Part shown: piece by piece, positions 41,821-45,721 of the stretch
How positions within the stretch are numbered: the stretch's first letter is position 1
Layout of the letters: each line of letters opens with the position of its first letter
Source: Nocardiaceae bacterium
GTDB taxonomy: Bacteria > Actinomycetota > Actinomycetes > Mycobacteriales > Mycobacteriaceae
Reading direction: 5' to 3'
DNA: 45,721 nt
Assembly: GCA_021372355.1 (NCBI GenBank)
Contig: JAJFUQ010000091.1
Location: 1-45,721, forward strand
Notes under the pieces: model-generated
Databases searched by the model: none
Told to the model about the DNA's origin: nothing
The model's input: the letters and a program-made list of their open reading frames with translations, nothing else
Translations under genes and position numbers: made by a program

Positions 41821-44065
41821 GATCCGTCATGTGATCGGCAGCTTCGCGGAGGTGCCGCTCGAAGGTGAAGGCCAGGTGGGCCCGACTCTCGCCGAGGCGC
41901 AGGCCCTCGGTGTCGCAGCTGCGGAGGCCAATGGCTACTCCGAGCACGACGCCGTGTGGACGACGCCCGAGGGCATCGATGTGAAGTCGGTGTACGTCAA
42001 GGAAGATCGCGATCTGGCCGTCAAAGCGGGCTATCCGCTCGACAGCTTCCCAGGGCTCGCGCCGTTCATCCGGGGCCCGTACCCGACGATGTACGTCAAC
42101 CAGCCGTGGACGATTCGTCAGTACGCCGGCTTCTCGACCGCTGCGGACTCGAACGCCTTTTACCGCCGCAACCTCGCGGCCGGTCAGAAGGGTCTGTCGG
42201 TCGCGTTCGACCTCGCCACCCACCGCGGTTACGACTCGGACCACCCGCGCGTGCAGGGTGACGTCGGTATGGCCGGCGTCGCGATCGACTCGATCCTCGA
42301 CATGCGTCAGCTGTTCGACCACATCCCGCTCGACCAGGTCAGCGTCTCGATGACGATGAACGGTGCCGTCCTCCCGATCCTCGCGCTCTACATCGTGGCC
42401 GCCGAGGAGCAGGGCGTGGCACCGGAGCAGCTGGCCGGAACGATTCAGAACGACATTCTGAAAGAGTTCATGGTCCGCAACACGTACATCTACCCGCCGA
42501 AGCCGTCGATGCGGATCATCTCCGACATCTTCGCGTTCACCAGCGCGAAGATGCCGCGATTCAACTCGATCTCGATCTCGGGCTATCACATCCAGGAAGC
42601 CGGAGCGACGGCCGATCTCGAGCTCGCGTACACGCTCGCCGACGGTGTCGAGTACATCAAGGCGGGCCTCGATGCGGGCATGGACATCGACTCGTTCGCG
42701 CCGCGTCTGAGCTTCTTCTGGGGCATCGGCATGAACTTCTTCATGGAGGTCGCGAAGCTGCGGGCGGGCCGCCTGCTGTGGAGCGAGCTGGTGAGCAAGT
42801 TCGAACCGAAGTCCGCGAAGTCGCTGTCGCTGCGTGCACATTCGCAGACGTCCGGCTGGTCGCTGACCGCACAGGACGCCTACAACAATGTCGCTCGGAC
42901 GTGTATCGAGGCGATGGCCGCAACCCAGGGTCACACGCAGTCGCTGCACACGAACGCCCTCGACGAGGCGCTCGCGTTGCCGACGGACTTCAGCGCTCGT
43001 ATCGCTCGAAACACCCAGCTGCTGCTGCAGCAGGAATCTGGCACGACGCGTCCGATCGACCCGTGGGGTGGTTCGTACTACGTCGAGACGTTGACGCACC
43101 TGCTCGCTGAGCGGGCCCGTCAGCACATCGCGGAGATCGAAGCGCACGGTGGCATGGCGCAGGCCATCAACGACGGCATCCCGAAGCTGCGGATCGAAGA
43201 AGCCGCGGCGCGTACACAGGCGCGCATCGACTCGGGTCGCCAGCCGCTCATCGGCGTGAACAAGTACCAGCCGGAGCACGACCACGCTGTCGAGGTCCTC
43301 AAGGTAGACAACACCCGTGTGCGTGCCGAGCAGATCGACAAGTTGAACCGTCTGCGTGCGGATCGCGACCAGGCGGACGTCGAGAAGGCTCTCGCCGAGC
43401 TCACTCGGGCCGCTGGTTCGTCCGAGGGTGGAATGGAGAACAACCTCCTCGCTCTCGCGGTGAATGCGGCTCGCGCCAAGGCCACGGTCGGCGAGATCTC
43501 CGATGCGCTCGAGAAGGTCTTCGGACGCCACCAGGCGGAGATCCGTACGCTTTCAGGCGTGTACCGAGAAGAGTCCGGTAGAGGGGGAAAGGTCGACTCC
43601 AAAATCTCAGAAGCGATCGCGATCGTCGACAAGTTCGCCGAAGCGGATGGTCGCCGTCCGCGCGTGCTCGTCGCGAAGATGGGCCAGGACGGACACGACC
43701 GCGGCCAGAAGGTCATCGCGACCGCCTTTGCCGACCTCGGCTTCGACGTCGACGTGGGCCCTCTGTTCTCCACGCCCGAGGAGGTCGCCCAGCAGGCGGC
43801 CGACAACGACGTGCATGTCGTCGGAGCTTCGTCGCTCGCGGCCGGTCACCTGACGCTCGTCCCCGCACTGCGCGAGGCACTGGCGAAAGAGGGCCGCTCC
43901 GACATCATGATCGTCGTGGGCGGAGTCATCCCGCCGGGTGACTTCGACGAACTGTACGAAGCCGGTGCCAGCGCGATCTTCCCGCCGGGAACGGTCATCG
44001 CCGATGCCGCGGTCGGCCTGATCCACAAGCTCGCCGACAAGTTGGGCTACCAGCTCGATGCCTGA
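41813..44065 (+). CDS. mutB: Methylmalonyl-CoA mutase large, cobalamin-binding subunit
   Basis: The product has 750 residues from ATG 41813; a GTG two codons earlier is possible. The catalytic barrel is highly conserved ([18 protein letters not shown] [56 protein letters not shown]). The C-terminal B12 domain carries the base-off motif D-G-H-D-R-G, with His628 as lower axial ligand, and later [12 protein letters not shown]. It is the active subunit of the MutAB heterodimer in the cytosol. It overlaps both mutA and meaB by 8 bp, so the three are translationally coupled. Confidence 0.96.
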   Translation: MREIRHVIGSFAEVPLEGEGQVGPTLAEAQALGVAAAEANGYSEHDAVWTTPEGIDVKSVYVKEDRDLAVKAGYPLDSFPGLAPFIRGPYPTMYVNQPWTIRQYAGFSTAADSNAFYRRNLAAGQKGLSVAFDLATHRGYDSDHPRVQGDVGMAGVAIDSILDMRQLFDHIPLDQVSVSMTMNGAVLPILALYIVAAEEQGVAPEQLAGTIQNDILKEFMVRNTYIYPPKPSMRIISDIFAFTSAKMPRFNSISISGYHIQEAGATADLELAYTLADGVEYIKAGLDAGMDIDSFAPRLSFFWGIGMNFFMEVAKLRAGRLLWSELVSKFEPKSAKSLSLRAHSQTSGWSLTAQDAYNNVARTCIEAMAATQGHTQSLHTNALDEALALPTDFSARIARNTQLLLQQESGTTRPIDPWGGSYYVETLTHLLAERARQHIAEIEAHGGMAQAINDGIPKLRIEEAAARTQARIDSGRQPLIGVNKYQPEHDHAVEVLKVDNTRVRAEQIDKLNRLRADRDQADVEKALAELTRAAGSSEGGMENNLLALAVNAARAKATVGEISDALEKVFGRHQAEIRTLSGVYREESGRGGKVDSKISEAIAIVDKFAEADGRRPRVLVAKMGQDGHDRGQKVIATAFADLGFDVDVGPLFSTPEEVAQQAADNDVHVVGASSLAAGHLTLVPALREALAKEGRSDIMIVVGGVIPPGDFDELYEAGASAIFPPGTVIADAAVGLIHKLADKLGYQLDA

Positions 44066-45032
44066 TCTCGCGCAGGAGATTCTCGCGGGCAACCGTGCGG
44101 CTCTCTCTCGCGGGATCACGCTCGTCGAGTCGACGCGTGCCGATCATCGCGAGCAGGCGCAGAAACTGCTGCTCGAATTGCTGCCGAATTCGGGCAAGGC
44201 GATTCGGATCGGTATCACGGGCGTGCCGGGCGTCGGGAAATCGACGTTCATCGACGCGTTCGGCATGTACCTGCTGGAGAAGGGCCACCGGGTCGCGGTG
44301 TTGGCGGTCGATCCGTCGTCGACGCGCACAGGCGGCTCGATCCTCGGGGACAAGACGCGAATGGCCCGGCTTGCGGCGGACCGGCGATCGTACATTCGTC
44401 CGTCGCCGACGGCGGGCACTCTCGGCGGCGTCGCGAAGGCGACCCGGGAAACGATGGTCCTGCTCGAAGCGGCCGGCTACGACGTGATCCTGGTCGAAAC
44501 GGTGGGTGTCGGGCAGTCCGAGGTGACGGTCGCGGGCATGGTCGACGTGTTCTGTTTCCTCACGCTGGCGCGCACCGGGGACCAGCTTCAGGGCATCAAG
44601 AAAGGTGTCCTGGAGCTCGCGGACCTGGTGGCGGTCAACAAAGCCGACGGCCAATACGCAACCCAGGCGAAGGCCGCAGCAAAGGAACTCGCCGGGGCGC
44701 TGCGTCTCATTCACCCGCGCGATTCGCTGTGGCGTCCGCCCGTCATCACGATGAGCGGACTCGAAGGCATTGGTCTCGACACGTTCTGGGAGACGATCCT
44801 CAAGCACCGGCAGGTGTTGACGGATGCGGGCCAGTTCGACGAGAACCGCCGACGGCAGCAGGTCGAGTGGATGTGGTCGATGGTTCACGACCAGCTGTTG
44901 CGGCGACTGGCGAGCAATCCGGACGTAAAGGGCATCCGCCGCGAGGTCGAGTCGGACGTTCGTGCCGGGCGCCTTACCGCGGCGCTCGCGGCGCAGCAGA
45001 TTCTCGACGCCTTTGACGGGCAGCAAACCTAG
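44058..45032 (+). CDS. meaB: MeaB/ArgK-type G-protein chaperone of methylmalonyl-CoA mutase
   Basis: The 324-residue protein has Walker [10 protein letters not shown] (55-63), followed by [22 protein letters not shown] and [10 protein letters not shown], and the base-specificity motif VNKADG. This is the MeaB pattern. It uses GTP to load adenosylcobalamin into MutB and protect it from inactivation. The older 'ArgK transport ATPase' name for this family is incorrect. It overlaps mutB by 8 bp and closes the operon. Confidence 0.95.
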   Translation: MPDLAQEILAGNRAALSRGITLVESTRADHREQAQKLLLELLPNSGKAIRIGITGVPGVGKSTFIDAFGMYLLEKGHRVAVLAVDPSSTRTGGSILGDKTRMARLAADRRSYIRPSPTAGTLGGVAKATRETMVLLEAAGYDVILVETVGVGQSEVTVAGMVDVFCFLTLARTGDQLQGIKKGVLELADLVAVNKADGQYATQAKAAAKELAGALRLIHPRDSLWRPPVITMSGLEGIGLDTFWETILKHRQVLTDAGQFDENRRRQQVEWMWSMVHDQLLRRLASNPDVKGIRREVESDVRAGRLTAALAAQQILDAFDGQQT

Positions 45033-45072
45033 GGCATCCTAGAATGCAGTCAGTACGTCAGTAGGAGGGCGA

Positions 45073-45721
45073 GTGGACGGCAACGACGCCGTGCAGCGCG
45101 CAACCACGTGGTGGGAGTCGCTGAGCTCCGACGCGGCATCGGCTGGTCCGGACATTCTCGCGGGCCTCATCACCGACCTGGCGCATGCGGTCGAAGATGG
45201 TTCCGAACACCCCGTCACGAAAGTGACCGGACTTCTCACCGGCCTCGGTGAATTGGTTCAGTCGCGCGCACAGGGGTTAATCGACAGTGCCGCGGTGCCG
45301 GTGCAGACGATCGCCCACGAACTCGGGTCGATGGCGAAGAACAATGGGCAGTCGCTGCTGCGCGTCGCGGACGCGTTGCGCCACAAGACCGACGGCGAAA
45401 CAGTCGACGGCGAATCGCTCGATCGCTTCCGGATGGTGTTCGACAACACGGCAGTGGCGATCGCCGTTGCGACCGGTGCGATCGACGGCACGATCGTCGA
45501 GGTCAACCAGGCTTTTGCGGATATGTTCTCGACGACCGTCGAGCGAGTGCGAGGAGTTTCGATCTCGCACTTCGCGGACGACGAGAAGATCGGCGCCGAC
45601 CTACGCGAATGGGTCAGCCTGCTGCGGTCGGGCGGTGGTTCCCGACGCTTCGAAGCGCCCTACCGGTTGCCGGACGGCACTCGCCGCTGGGCACTGTTCA
45701 TCATGACGTTCGTGTCGCACG
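45073..45721 (+). CDS. PAS-domain protein, 3' end missing
   Basis: The frame starts with GTG 45073 (AGGAGGG upstream) and runs open to the window edge for 216 codons. Residues 1-110 are a helical region without recognised motif. Residues about 117-215 are a PAS domain, with RFRMVFDNTAVAIAV, GTIVEVNQAFADMF and RRWALF. The usual continuation in such proteins is another PAS plus GGDEF/EAL or a kinase, but nothing of that is in the window. It lies 40 bp after meaB, and CTAGG-GCAT-CCTAG at 45029-45042 sits between them. Confidence 0.75.
   Translation, partial: MDGNDAVQRATTWWESLSSDAASAGPDILAGLITDLAHAVEDGSEHPVTKVTGLLTGLGELVQSRAQGLIDSAAVPVQTIAHELGSMAKNNGQSLLRVADALRHKTDGETVDGESLDRFRMVFDNTAVAIAVATGAIDGTIVEVNQAFADMFSTTVERVRGVSISHFADDEKIGADLREWVSLLRSGGGSRRFEAPYRLPDGTRRWALFIMTFVSH

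Noticed and set aside
45029..45042. CTAGG-GCAT-CCTAG as a terminator or operator after meaB
   Set aside because: The arms are only 5 bp, there is no T-run, and it overlaps the meaB stop; chance is likely.
1..45721. Insertion sequences, integrases, tRNA-linked att sites, CRISPR arrays
   Set aside because: No transposase or integrase motifs, no repeated spacers and no tRNA-like cloverleaf were recognised in any gap.

Overview
The window is high-GC, gene-dense chromosomal DNA from an actinomycete, most probably a mycolic-acid genus of the Mycobacteriales (Gordonia/Williamsia/Rhodococcus/Mycobacterium type). Reasons: a copy of the Mycobacterium tuberculosis Rv0081-Rv0087 'hyc' locus, a full Nit1C cluster built from the MSMEG_0565-0572 families, a GTP-type PEP carboxykinase relative, heterodimeric mutA/mutB with meaB, and actinobacterial DUF3097, DUF4235 and DUF6191 proteins. 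I see no tRNA, rRNA, CRISPR array or insertion sequence. No gene-free stretch exceeds 300 bp. Gene identities come from motifs and remembered families; no database search was run.

Layout. 1-6459 (minus): ArsR regulator followed by six overlapping genes for a membrane complex related to hydrogenase-4 and complex I. Its large subunit, cut by the window edge, lacks the first Ni-ligand cysteine pair, so it is probably an energy-converting-hydrogenase-related (Ehr) complex and not a hydrogenase. 6522-8743 (minus): YjdM and a divergent PEPCK with altered metal-site residues. 8868-11468: a flavoprotein divergent from a citrate synthase carrying an N-terminal helix-turn-helix. 11483-15652: alpha/beta hydrolase, DUF4235 protein, and a TetR regulator with an amine oxidase and two matching palindromes. 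15920-17726: DUF1254/DUF1214 protein and a 2TM protein.

17755-25144 (minus) is an eight-gene Nit1C operon: MSMEG_0572-like, intact nitrilase, MSMEG_0570-like, flavoprotein, radical SAM, acetyltransferase-AIR-synthase fusion, a second nitrilase-fold protein with two of three catalytic residues lost, and a glycosyltransferase. Its leader holds a strong dyad and GlnR-like boxes. 25438-27814 holds a membrane protein, an SDR, a DUF6191 protein and a DJ-1/PfpI protein.

28739-35803 is a compact class I lanthipeptide cluster. A double-glycine precursor (lanA, plus strand) converges on lanC, lanB, a C39-peptidase ABC exporter and a short membrane-anchored partner. The predicted path is: LanB dehydrates Ser/Thr, LanC closes rings on three cysteines, and LanT cuts after Gly-Gly and exports.

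35899-45721 (plus): a VAO/4-cresol-dehydrogenase-type flavoprotein, DUF3097, an NfeD-SPFH pair, the methylmalonyl-CoA mutase operon mutA-mutB-meaB, and the start of a PAS-domain protein cut by the window edge.
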